Shown: piece by piece, positions 21,060-30,880 of the stretch
How the letters are laid out: each line of letters begins with the position of its first letter
Position numbering within the stretch: the stretch's first letter is position 1
From: Lantana camara
Taxonomy: Eukaryota; Streptophyta; Magnoliopsida; Lamiales; Verbenaceae
Reading direction: 5' to 3'
DNA: 64,000 bases
Assembly (NCBI GenBank): GCA_037501455.1
Contig: CM074863.1
Location: 9,358,001 to 9,422,000 of the forward strand
Program-made: the position numbers and the translations under genes
Notes under the pieces: generated by a model
Database searches by the model: none
What the model was told of the DNA's origin: nothing
The model's input: the letters and a program-made list of their open reading frames with translations, nothing else

Positions 21060-21470
21060 TTGGGACTGGATTGCACGAAACACGAAAAGGCCGGATCGCG
21101 AAAACGGGACCCGTACGCGGAGAAGACCGCACGCACGCGGAGCGCGCGCGCGCACGACAGACGCGCACAGCGCGCGGCCAAGGCCGCGCGAGTGCGCGCG
21201 CTGCGCGCGCACGCTGCGCGCTGTTGCGCGCGGCTTTCCCGCAAGCATGCGGGCGGGGTGGGCGGCCAGTCTCGGCCGCCCTGGGCGGGCGCGCCGGAAG
21301 GCTCCCGCACAGGCGTGCGGGAGGTGCTGGGCTACCGGCCGGTCTGTCCCGGCCAGGCCTGGACGGTGACGGGAGGGCCTCCCGCACGGTTGCGGGAGGG
21401 TGGCGCGCGAAGCCCGCGCGCGCGACTCCTTCGCGCGCGGGGTTTCGCGTGTTCATCGCGATCCGGGCTT
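21060..21470 (-). other. GC-rich, hairpin-dense island in the element B leader
   Basis: About 400 bp of very GC-rich sequence, full of CGCG, embedded in AT-rich leader. It contains several strong inverted repeats, for example CTCCCGCACAGGCGTGCGGG (21301-21320, stem continuing), CCTCCCGCACGGTTGCGGGA (21378-21397) and CCCGCAAGCATGCGGG (21238-21253). Long open frames exist in several frames on both strands, as expected from GC content alone; none resembles a known protein, so no gene is called. It may be captured sequence or a structured RNA domain. Confidence 0.65.
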
Positions 21471-21723
21471 TTGTTTCGTGTTTTCGTTCAAAAGCAAAAC
21501 CAATCCAAGAAATCCAAAAACAGTTTATACAGTTTCAAATCTAAAATTGTTTTTCAAAAAATTAAATTTCATAAAACCAATTTTCAGAAACTTTCATGAA
21601 AAAAATACAGTTTCGTAATTCAGGCTTTCTAAAACAATTACAAATACTCAATCGCATCAAGCCTAAGAATTTCTACCAAATTCAGTATAATTGAGACGAA
21701 TCAGAAACACGATTAACGAGGTG

Positions 21724-21735
21724 GCTCTGATACCA
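21724..21735 (-). other. Primer binding site of element B (tRNA-Met)
   Basis: Plus GCTCTGATACCA is minus TGGTATCAGAGC, the classic plant copia PBS complementary to initiator tRNA-Met, 2 nt from the 5' LTR. It fixes the element's orientation as minus. Confidence 0.93.
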
Positions 21736-21737
21736 CT

Positions 21738-23692
21738 TGTTGGAAAACAGAATCAGAAAGCAGCGGAATTTAAAAAAAATTTCCCAACAAAAGGACCTAG
21801 AACTCGCAATCGTGTAACCAAATTCGTAAAGTTAGAAAACTTACTTTTCTTTTATTCTTTCTTGAAGCGTTTCAAGCCACCCAAGAACGCTCTTCTCGCG
21901 GCTTGATCCCCTCTCCTTGGTAAAGCTCGAATCTTCAAACTTCTAACTTGAAGTCTCTAGAGAAAGTCCACCAACTTGATCACAATCTAACTAGTAAGGA
22001 TGCTAGTTCTCTAGTTAGTGTTTAGGCTTAACCTAAGGTTTAATATAATCTTGGAGAAAGGAAGGTGTTCAACACATGAACCAAGAATTGTCAATTAGCT
22101 CTAAAGGGGAGCATGAGCTCCCCTATATATAGGAAAAGGGGAGGGACGGCCGAACCTAGTCCTTTTTGGACTAGGATTTGGTTCCTCTCTCTCCTATTAC
22201 TTGATCATCAAGTATTTTCCAACTTTGACTTTGAATTCTATTTCTAGTCAACTTTTAAGAGAGCTTAAAAATATCCAAACTATTTTTGGATAATTTTATA
22301 CTTTATTTATTATAAAATAAATAACTTATTTTTATCTAATTAATTAATTCGTAATTAATTTACTAGATTATTTTCTCCAAAATTAGACTTTCCTTTTAAT
22401 TCAAAATTAAACCAAAGTCTATTAAATAATTAACTAATTAATTATTTAATATATATATATAATATATATATACACACACGTGTGTGACACGTGTCACAGT
22501 GACACGTGTCACTCACGTGAGCCACACGTGTGAATTCACACGTGTGGAACCCTCTTGGTCCGATTAACTCGTTTAATCATTTTCAAGCCTCAACTCATGT
22601 AACCAAGTTGTTGTGTGTGACCCTCTAGGTTCTCAATTCAATTAGCAGTGACCCTAATTAATTAATTCACTAATTAATTAATCAGTCCACAGATTAAACG
22701 ACCATAGTCTAGCAACAGGTGTTTAACCCCTAGCTGAATTGGAATGTTCGGATTCGACAGAACCTTTAAGTCATTGATTCATGTGAGATACAATCCTCCT
22801 ACTTACTATCTCTCAACCAAGATCTAGGGCAAGGGAATAATCAGAACCCTAATAATCCGGTCTTAAAGCTAAGTGCATTTCATATCCATTTGATCTCAAT
22901 CCAAGAAACACTTTTCTTGATGTCTTGATCTACTGCCTTGGCCAAGGACTCCATATGGCATATGAATGACTTACACAATAAGAGATCACCTTGCAAATGC
23001 AAGTGTAGGTCCTTTCTTGATTCTCATTCACTTTCATGAATCACTTGTGCAGCCCCAGCATAAGCCTTGAATCAGTTGTCTAAGGCGACACCCTTTAAAG
23101 CTTATACCTAAGACTACAGAGTTAACTCATAAAGTGACAAGGAACCTCAAGTCTAAGGATCAATTAATCACATCAATGACTCGTGAGATATTTCCTAATC
23201 TGGAAGTTTCCATTTCCTGAAATAGAAACTTCCTTTCCCATTTAGGAATGTTCTCACACGGGGCACCTCAGTGAACTTACTTATTAAAGTAAGCACCCTC
23301 ATGTATCACGCACGTATCAACTATACACTTTGCACCTCCATGAAACAAGGTGGTCCTTCTTAAGGGCGTGATCCCACAAGCAAGCCTTAGAGGAGTCAGG
23401 TTGACACTCCCACTGTCTGTAGGACTCATCGGCTTGGAGTATTTTACTAATCATGACTTATGTGATATAGGGCTCGTTTCATGAACCATTTCACCTAAAT
23501 GGTAGAGTCCTAAAGTCATCAGGATTAGGGGAGTTCTCATACATGCACAGCTAAAGTAAACGCATACCAAACAAGAGCATATAAAGAAGTGTTGCCTCAA
23601 TTCGTTATTTTATTCAAAGATTGTCTGTGATTACAATAAGGAAAAGCACAAAGCGGATATACAATCGGCTTTCTAGGGCACTATTCCTAACA
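21738..23692 (-). repeat. 5' LTR of element B (1955 bp)
   Basis: Same length and, as far as compared, same sequence as the LTR at 13543-15497. The promoter candidate is minus TATATATA at 22124-22131. The ACGTG-rich palindromic cluster is at about 22476-22548. It would drive the genomic transcript toward lower coordinates, i.e. antisense to element A's pol. Confidence 0.93.
22124..22131 (-). promoter_or_regulatory. TATA box in the 5' LTR of element B
   Basis: TATATATA flanked by CCCC/GG on both sides; the only strong TATA-like box in the LTR placed with enough downstream sequence for R and U5. Confidence 0.5.
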
Positions 23693-23697
23693 TCCAG

Positions 23698-24792
23698 GGC
23701 CCGCCGTTGAGATGCCTGAGACCCTCGCAGGCCAAGGAAGTTTTACAGCATGTGCACAGTGGGAGTTGTGGTAATCACTCAGGGGGTCGGATCTTGGCGA
23801 AGAAAATCTTGAGGAGTGGGTTTTACTGGCCCACGGTCTTGCAGGATGCCGTTAGCTACTCCAAGAAATGCCCTAAGTGCCAGTTTCACTCAAATACCCC
23901 CCAACTGCCGGCCGCTCAAATGATTCCTATTGATATTTCGTGGCCTTTTGATCAGTGGGGCATCGATATTGTGGGACCCCTCCCAATGGCGGTCGGGCAG
24001 AAGAAATTCGTAATACTTGCTGTGGACTATTTCACTAAGTGGGCCGAGGCTGAGGCGGTTGCTAAGATAACGTTCAAAGTGGTGAGAGACTTCATTTGGA
24101 AAAACATCATCTGCAGATATGGCATCCCGAGGGTGCTCATCTCAGATAACGGGTCCCAGTTTATTGCTGCTGACACGCGGGATTGGTGCTATGAGCTAGG
24201 GATTGAGCAGCGATTCACTTCCGTGGGCCATCCTCAAGCCAATGGACAAGCAGAAGTAACCAATAGAACCATATTTCGGCATCTGAAGACGATGCTCGAA
24301 AGTAAGAAGGGAGAATGGGCTGAAGAACTTCAAGGAGCCCTGTGGACATATCGTACTACTCCACGAGCGGCCACAGGGGAAACCCCCTATTCCCTTGTTT
24401 ATGGCTCCGAGGCTATGATACCTGCGGAAATTGCCCAAGAATCCGCGCGCGTTGCCCATTTCGAGCATGCTGACAATGAAGCCAACAGGGCGCTCGAGTT
24501 AGATTTGCTGGATGAGAAGAGAAATGCTGCTTGGGTACGTATCCACAAGTACAAAGCAATCGTGGCTCGCCAATACAACAAACGCGTCAAGGAAAGGACT
24601 TTTCAACTGGGGGACTTGGTTCTTAAAAAAGTTGAAGTCTCCAAACATGTGGGTAAGTTGGACCCCAATTGGGAGGGCCCCTTCAAAGTTATCCAGGTAC
24701 GAGCAAACAATACCTACCTATTGGAAACTCTGCAAGGCGAGCGACTCCCGAGACCGTGGAACGCATGCAACCTTAGACGGTTCTACGTATAA
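23698..24792 (+). CDS. Element A integrase (pol continuation after element B)
   Basis: Resumes the gag-pol frame exactly where B interrupted it, once one TSD copy is discounted. It carries a zinc-binding HHCC module (HVHSGSCGNHSGGR ... CPKCQ), the catalytic core (GIDIVGPLP, VDYFTKWAEAEAV, SDNGSQF, GHPQANGQAEVTNRT), the WTYRTTPRAATGETPYS block and a C-terminal GPF module (LDPNWEGPFKV). It ends NLRRFYV-stop at 24792 with no internal stop. An ATG-initiated reading from within is possible, but it is functionally the 3' part of one polyprotein. Confidence 0.92.
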   Translation, partial: GPPLRCLRPSQAKEVLQHVHSGSCGNHSGGRILAKKILRSGFYWPTVLQDAVSYSKKCPKCQFHSNTPQLPAAQMIPIDISWPFDQWGIDIVGPLPMAVGQKKFVILAVDYFTKWAEAEAVAKITFKVVRDFIWKNIICRYGIPRVLISDNGSQFIAADTRDWCYELGIEQRFTSVGHPQANGQAEVTNRTIFRHLKTMLESKKGEWAEELQGALWTYRTTPRAATGETPYSLVYGSEAMIPAEIAQESARVAHFEHADNEANRALELDLLDEKRNAAWVRIHKYKAIVARQYNKRVKERTFQLGDLVLKKVEVSKHVGKLDPNWEGPFKVIQVRANNTYLLETLQGERLPRPWNACNLRRFYV

Positions 24793-25371
24793 ATATCTAC
24801 CTAGGTATTCGCCCGCTCGCGGCACTTTGTACTTCCCTTTGACAGAGGGAACAACTGTAATCATTTCAAGCATTCTAAGCATAATGGTAAGTATGTTGTA
24901 TGTTGTTATATCATTCAAACTGCCCTTTCATTTGGTTAATAATCTGGTTGGTAAAAAAGCTTACTCCGTGTCGAGCGTACTCCACGTTGAACGGCTTAAT
25001 TAAAACCCGGATTGATTTCAAATCGACGCTACATATGCGGTAAAAATGCTATACATTGAACAATCTAACGCTCACAAGCGTGTAAACCCTAAGAATGAGC
25101 GTGTCGAAGGGTGGGCTGCTAAACGCTTAATTTACGCCAACTGAGTGCTCATCACACTAGTTCGCGCTCGTAAACCCCCTGTGACCCTCATCTACTTGGG
25201 TAAGAGTACGCCCGTAAATAGTGGATGCCACTAACACTACGGTTGCGCTCGTTTTAATCCCTGCTTAGCAAATCCTACAGGTAATTTCTGAGTACGGTCA
25301 ATTTTCTGGAATGAACAAGATAAAGATGCATGCCAAATGTCTAAGGCCAATACTTAGCTAAATCCTTAGGG
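24793..25371. other. Non-coding 3' region of element A after integrase
   Basis: No coding frame supported. AT-moderate sequence leading into the tandem repeats; part of the long Tat 3'UTR. Confidence 0.6.
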
Positions 25372-25621
25372 ATTCCCTAAGTTCAAATTCGAGCCTCATT
25401 GAGGATCCTAGGATTCCAGACATAGGCCAATTCTTGGCTAAAGTTTTTCTAAATCTAGATTCGAAACTTCATTTCGAACGTGGCCAGGGAACCCTCCCAA
25501 GGGTCCCCCTCGCGCCTGTATTCCCTCAAAGGTTTTCTAAGTCCGGATTCAAGGTTCATTCCTACTATGGCCAGGGAACCCTCCCAAGGGTCACCCTCGC
25601 GCCTATATTTGCAAACATGTC
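25372..25621 (+). repeat. 88-bp tandem repeats in the 3'UTR of element A
   Basis: Two clear 88-bp units (25446-25533 and 25534-25621) share GGCCAGGGAACCCTCCCAAG and CCCTCGCGCCT. A degenerate unit precedes them (about 25372, CCCTAAGTTCAAATTCGAGC), and AGGCCAATACTTAGCTAAA / AGGCCAATTCTTGGCTAAAG are a further duplicated pair (about 25347 and 25425). The position between integrase and aORF is the same as the 77-bp repeats of element E, but the sequence is unrelated. Confidence 0.85.
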
Positions 25622-25951
25622 ATTTGCCTAAACGTCGAAGACTTCTAAGCTTAACATGCCTGGCGACGAGCGTCAAGGGACCATCGAAGAAAACCCATCA
25701 GCGTACACGCTTATCGCAAACATTCAAACGAAAGATATTAATATAGGAACGGCGAGCATAACAAAGCAACATCAATCACCGTCCAAGAGTAAAAAAGAAA
25801 GCATTCATACATTCAAACAAAAGGAAAGGAGTTCAAATTTATGGAAAAGCAACTTAGATGGTCCAAAGTATTCAGGAAAGCAATGGAGAATTAAATACAG
25901 ATATAAAATTGTCCATAAATATGACAAGGAAAGGGATCAACATAAGGAGCT

Positions 25952-28822
25952 TCACTGGGCTGGAGAGTCGGGTTCAGGAGGAGCGGTTGCGAGGGGAACC
26001 GGGGCCAACACATTGGCGTCAGAAGTTTGGGCCTCGCCGGGTTCCTCAACATCGGCGGTGTCCAAGACGGTGCCCTCATCTTCTATCAGGAGGGGCTCGG
26101 GATCTACCCTGTTGGCAGCTATAAACTCCCGCTGAAGCGTTTGCACCAGCTCCTCGTATTCCGGCTCCGCTAGGCTCTCGGTGGGATCCTCTTCTTGGAC
26201 CATGGGCTCGCAGTTTTCATCCAGATCCATGCGTAACCGAGCGTCATTCCGAGCGCTTTCGGGAGCCAAGCCCAGCTTCACCATTTGCCCGATGGCCTTG
26301 TGGAAGAAACGCCTTGCATTGTCAAAGCAATGGATGTTGGCCGCGAACACAAAAGCCTTGGAGCGTATGAACTTCTTCACTGCCTCCCAGGATATCTTCG
26401 CTTCCAAGCCCTGTACTTTGCCTCGCAAGTCAGCAAGGGCCTTGTTAGCTGCCTCGTTCTGGCGAGTGCTCTCCGCCAGCTGCTCGCCCAGCTCCCCGTT
26501 TTGTACCCTCAACTGGTCACGTTCCACCTTCAACTCTTTGTGGCGCTCGTCAAGAGTAAGATAGGCCTCCTCCGTCTTCCGAAGGTTCTCCCTCAGTTGA
26601 TCCATATCACGGTCGGCAGCGGACAGTTGAGCGTGGAGGTTGTTGTAATCCTCTTGCAGTTGAACAGGGTCTGAGATGCGCAACAGTTTCTTGTACTTGG
26701 CCTTGTGCTCGGAGTAGGCCTGCGCTCGCCCTTGCAGATTCTTCAACCTAGGGATTACCTCCTGGAAAGTCAGACACAAAGATTAGCGCTCGAATGCAAA
26801 CACTGGAAGTTGAAAACCTTCAAAGGATACTAAGGACTTACAGTCAGAAGAGCATGACAGGCATCGTCAGCGACGCGAGCGGCATCATACTGGTTCAACT
26901 TGTCATGATCGCCGGAAAACTGGAGTTTCCCGACGATATCAGAAACGAGGTTCACGGAGTAGGCGCTCTTTTTCAAAAGCACCGGACCCTCGGTCCGTTG
27001 GCGCTTATAGCGGGAGTCGCCTTTACATCCTATCTTCCAGAAATCTTCGTCCTCTGACGAAGAGGTGTCGCTACCCTCGCCTCTGTGCCCTACCACCACC
27101 TCCTTCCCCTTGCCGGAAATGGGAATTGAATCCGGGAGCCTTTTTCTCTTTCCTTGGCGATCGGCCCGAAGGATTTCATGAATCCGGACGGGCTCGCCCG
27201 AACGGTTCCGTGAGCCGCTCGAACTCAGGGAAATGGGACCCTCGGGGGCCGCCGGCGGTGGGGTGGCCCCACGGACGCCGTCGACCGTCAAATCTTCAAT
27301 AGGGCCCCGGCGGGCCTCGTTCGCTGCACCACCACGGGCGCCATTGTGTCCCCGACCTGCCGCTCGCCTGACGCCTCTCCCCCTCGGAGCGTTGGGCGGA
27401 CGGTTTTGTTGTTGTTGTGAAGGCTGAGGGTCAGCAGCGGGTCCCTGAACACCCAACATACGGGAAAGAGCTTCAGCATTCATTCCTTGAGATAGTATTT
27501 GAACACCTGCAAATGAGAAAAAACGAGCGTCAGGAGTAGGTTGCTCAAATCGCAGATGCATATATACAGCAATTACTCTAAGTTAGAAGACTATTCTAAG
27601 AGTTAAAGCAGTTAGTTCCTAGAATCTAACCGTCGAGGGCCATGATGTCAGCTGGAGGATTGAGTATCATGTCCGGGGGGCAGGACAAGCCATAACGAAA
27701 TAGCACACCCTCGTTTTTCATTAGGGTTTCAGCCTTAATCCATTTTTTCTCAGCCCTCATCTCGAAGGCTAACCCCTGGGCCCAATCCTCAAAAGCTTTA
27801 TTCCTAGCTTTCTCCCTAACCAGAGGACGCTCGCCATGAATCATCCACTGACGGTGAACCCCAAAGATCCCCCCAGGGGCTCCCACGAAGAAATATTTCT
27901 CCTTCCAATGCTCGCCGTAGGAAGTTGACGGGGAGTCTATCATTTTAAAGCCTGATTTGGCTTGAGCGTAATAAAACCCATCCGTAGGCGACGAGCGTGG
28001 CGAGCGGGCAACTTGTATCAAACTGTCGAAGTTGACAATTGAGGGAGCGTGGCCTAAAGCCCTCATCGCTATTATGAAGGTGTGGATGAGGGCTATGCCG
28101 TTGGGCAGGATTTGTGAAGGGCAAAGCGCTAAATGGTGGTAAATGGTAGCGGCAGAGTGAGCGATAGGGAACCTTAAGCCCCCAGCTAAGACTGCGTCCC
28201 AATAGACCGTCATCATTCCCGGTGGTGGTTGATTGGCCCTCTCCCCTTCCTCAGGGAGTCGCATGGGAAATGCCGCTTCATCCCAGTAAGCTTTTGCCTT
28301 CAACTCCTCCAGATCTTCGAGCGTCAAGATGCTCACAATCTCTTCCGGTGATCTATCCGTTTGATGACGATTGTCCTGCCTCACTCGAGTAGCAGGCTCT
28401 CTTCCTCTCCTTTGGCACCTTCTGGAGCGTTCAGCCTCAAACGGACGGCCGGATGGCCCCGCTTCACCCTCGGGAGCCATCATAGCCACTGTGATCCTGT
28501 GATCTTGGGGTCTCACAGCGCTATTCAATACTGGGAATACCCTCTCCCCCTGTCTTTGCATCTCCATCACATTATGCATCTCCTCGAAGAGGTCATTCAA
28601 CCCTCCAGGGGCACGCTCGTTCATCCCTTGAACGGCGGCTTCCACCTCTTCTTCCCCAGCATCTGCCGGAGCCCGCGCCACCGGAATAGCCACAGGAACC
28701 CCCTCACCTGGTGGCGCACTAGCCAGGGGAACCGCTGTAGGAACATTGTCATGAGGGGAAGAACTCCCCACGGACATCTCCTCAATCTCCCTTACGTAAT
28801 CGTCAACAGGGTGTCCGGCCAT
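25952..28822 (-). CDS. Antisense ORF (aORF) of element A, three exons, 888 residues predicted
   Basis: Predicted exons are 28822-27631, 27506-26842 and 26761-25952: 2667 nt in all, exactly 889 codons with the stop. Splice sites are G|GTTAGA ... TTTGCAG|G and ACT|GTAAGT ... TTTCCAG|G, phases 1 and 0 as in element E. The start MAGHPVDDYVREIEEM is preferred over an ATG 33 codons upstream because the sequence after it aligns with the start region of the C copy (EIEEMS). Exon 1 has the Transposase_28-like core (LRFPIAHSAATIYHHLALCP, QILPNG). Exon 2 has RG/GR-rich and NLS-like GKRKRLP segments. Exon 3 is a long coiled coil (LSAADRDMDQLRENLRKTEE). The frame is open throughout, unlike a decaying antisense artefact. 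It is probably a nuclear, self-associating protein of unknown role. Confidence 0.8.
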
Positions 28823-29381
28823 GGTTTCTTTACGACTTTTGAAGATGGGATTTCTAGCAAAGAACTCAAGGAGGGCAAGAAATTTCTGAAACAATTTCAA
28901 TGGCAGGAACTGGCTCTTCACTCAAGGTTTTCACTCACTTAACCAAAACCTAGGGTTAGCACGAAGAAGATAAGAACAATGTTAGGGAATTTTACCTAAA
29001 AGTTTGAAGAACGGAGACTCGCCGGAATCACTAAGAGTTGCAGGGATTTCTTGCTGCGTATATGCTTGGAGAAGACGAAATGCGTGAAAGAGATCCTAGA
29101 GTGCTGTAAATCCCTATTTATAGGGGATGACTTACACTGACTAGGGTTTGGGATTTCAAATGGCAATCATTTCCCGCCTAGGAAATCCCCCCACTTTTGG
29201 TAACCGCCTCACGTCTCCCGGACTGCACGCGCCCACGTTCCCACTCAGCATTAAATGCGGACATGACTTCAATTAATGCTGTGTCAGACTGTGTCCGTTA
29301 CAGAAGGCCAGCGGTCACTTCTCTAGCAACAGGCTTGACCCTCGGATATTCAAAAATTCAAAGCTCCATTCTTTAAAAAAC
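28823..29381 (-). other. 5' leader and promoter region of the element A antisense gene
   Basis: Non-coding on both strands. It holds the aORF TATA box and about 260 nt of predicted aORF 5' leader. Between the TATA and the PPT lies a short region with no recognised feature. Confidence 0.55.
29115..29122 (-). promoter_or_regulatory. TATA box of the antisense gene in element A
   Basis: Minus TATAAATA within CCCCTATAAATAGGGA, about 290 bp upstream of the aORF ATG. Position and flanks (CCTATAAATAG) match the equivalent box in element E. Confidence 0.65.
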
Positions 29382-29402
29382 AAAAAAAAAAAAAAAAAAA
29401 AA
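29382..29402 (+). repeat. Poly-A tract near the 3' end of element A
   Basis: A run of about 20 A just upstream of the PPT. It could be a simple repeat or a primer-like tract; no role is assigned. Confidence 0.6.
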
Positions 29403-29430
29403 TCTACAGTACGCTCGAGCGATACTCAGA

Positions 29431-29445
29431 ATTTGGGGGGCAAAA
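29431..29445 (+). other. Polypurine tract of element A
   Basis: ATTTGGGGGGCAAAA directly before the 3' LTR start TGATGAG. A G6 run with this flank is typical of Tat elements. Confidence 0.85.
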
Positions 29446-30298
29446 TGATGAGACTCAGAAACGCACTCGAATCAGAGCCGTCCACGTGTCGCCATCGACT
29501 GACTTGAAGACTACACGCTCGCATTGATGGGCTCGTGAGCCAATCCAGCCCACTCACTTGCCAACTAAGTCAGGCCATTGGGCCTCGGATAATTGGTCAG
29601 ATAAAGGGCCAGAGCCGACCGGCTTAGCGCTCGCATCTCGGTCCTCAGGGTTACCCTTCTCAGGGAAGCACCCACGCGTGGACCCCATTCTTGATGCTCG
29701 GGGTTTTGACGCTCAAAGGTCATCGGCCGCGGAGGATCCATCCGTGCACTCTTCGAGCGTCATCACGCTCGTAAATGATCCCACCTCCCCGGCGAGGGAC
29801 CCAAACCTTAGCAAGGAGGACTTTGGGCCTTCCTCTCACGTGACCCTCGCCAACAACCTCTGACATAAAGGTAGTGCACACTTTGTACCTGACACGCCGC
29901 CCCCTTTTCAGGGACGTCATTCTCATACCATCACGGGATGCCACGTGTTAGGGCAACACAGGTTTGGGACCACCTGGTCAATTTACCCATTTACCCTCAC
30001 CCCTAACATATAAATAGAGGAGAACGCGTGCTTTCTCCCCCAAGCAATCTTCTGCATACATTTTACACTGGGCATTCCCTCTCTCCATTTTTTCTCCGCA
30101 TCTTCCTAAGCTCCGTGATCACCTCACCACAGTTGCATCACCGTTACTTCTTGCACTCTTGGTGTTATCCTAGCTGGAAGAACCCACGCATAAAAAGGAA
30201 ACCCAGTTCCTGAGGCTTTCACGCCTATGATGGTCTTCCCCTTCTAACAAATATTAAAGTGTTGTTGCATTTAGGAAGCTCAGATTCCTGCACCATCA
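29446..30298 (+). repeat. 3' LTR of element A (853 bp)
   Basis: TGATGAGACTC to GCACCATCA, same length as the 5' LTR with about four substitutions seen. It is followed by the TSD GATTC at 30299-30303. Confidence 0.93.
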
Positions 30299-30303
30299 GA
30301 TTC

Positions 30304-30880
30304 CACCACCGACCGAACCGATATGATATCATAAATAATTAATTATTATTTTATTAATTAAATATATAATATTATAAAATAATTTCACTACCTCATATGT
30401 ATGGTTTTACCCCTTATTGAATTGAATCACGCCCCTTTTTCAAGTAGCTTTCACATAACTTGTTCAATATTTTTACTAAAGAGAACATAATTAGTTTGAA
30501 AAAACATTATTGATTTGGAGGAAGGTGAAGATCTAAAGACTTCAAATAGAAGAAAACCAAATACTTCACATCACTTGTATACTACACTCTTCTACTTTCC
30601 AAACTACGTGCAAGATAGTTTCAACGTCGTGTGGAAAAGTTAAAGTCTTCTTAACTTGCAACCATACCCAACGCTTAAAACCTGTATACATCCCCTAACC
30701 AAATACACTTTCAAAATACGACCGATGGTTGATCCGGTAGGCTTGATGGTCACCGGTTCAATCGATTCCACCACTGACCGAACCGATACGATATCATAAA
30801 TAATTAATTATTATTTTATTAATTAAATATATAATATTATAAAATAATTTCACTACCTCGTATGTATGGTTTTACTATAC
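30304..30880. repeat. Host tandem duplication: right half of unit 1 and complete unit 2
   Basis: 30304-30406 continues unit 1 (CACCACCGACCGAACCGATA ... TATGTATGGTTTTAC). Unit 2 starts at about 30407 (CCCTTATTGAATTGAATC) and repeats both halves without interruption to about 30876. Unit 2 has an extra 21 bp around 30729-30749 (between two GATGGT), so unit 1 probably lost it by slippage. No coding content recognised. Confidence 0.75.

Larger units (their letters stand above)
13543..23692 (-). mobile_element. Element B: complete, apparently intact Ty1/copia retrotransposon nested in element A
   Basis: A 10,150-bp element on the minus strand with two 1955-bp LTRs that look identical, TSD TCCAG, a tRNA-Met PBS, an uninterrupted 1306-codon gag-pol ORF in copia order (protease, integrase, RT, RNase H) and a PPT. 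The leader between PBS and gag is about 2.3 kb, which is long for copia. The LTR start on the minus strand (TGTTAGGAATAGTGCCCT) resembles that of D1/D2 (TGTTGGGAATAGTGCCCT), so the families are related. The lineage is possibly Angela/TAR-like; that is an impression from motifs. Identical LTRs and an open frame mean very recent insertion and possible competence. Confidence 0.94.
7567..30298 (+). mobile_element. Element A: complete Tat-type Ty3/gypsy retrotransposon, interrupted by element B
   Basis: Bounded by two 853-bp LTRs, a matching 5-bp TSD (GATTC), a PBS and a PPT. Domains in order are gag, aspartic protease, RT, RNase H and integrase (gypsy order), then 3'UTR tandem repeats and an antisense spliced gene. 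A copia element (B) sits in pol; without B the element is about 12.6 kb. The two LTRs differ at about four sites by eye (near 7689, 8129, 8376 and 8412 versus the 3' copy), so the insertion is recent. The pol frame continues across B's TSD, so B is the main lesion. The gag start may carry a one-base shift. Confidence 0.93.

Noticed and set aside
21060..21599. Overlapping 150-180-residue open frames on both strands in the GC-rich island
   Set aside because: Long frames are expected in several frames when stops are rare because of GC content; the peptides are Arg/Ala-rich, low-complexity and match no family I recognise.
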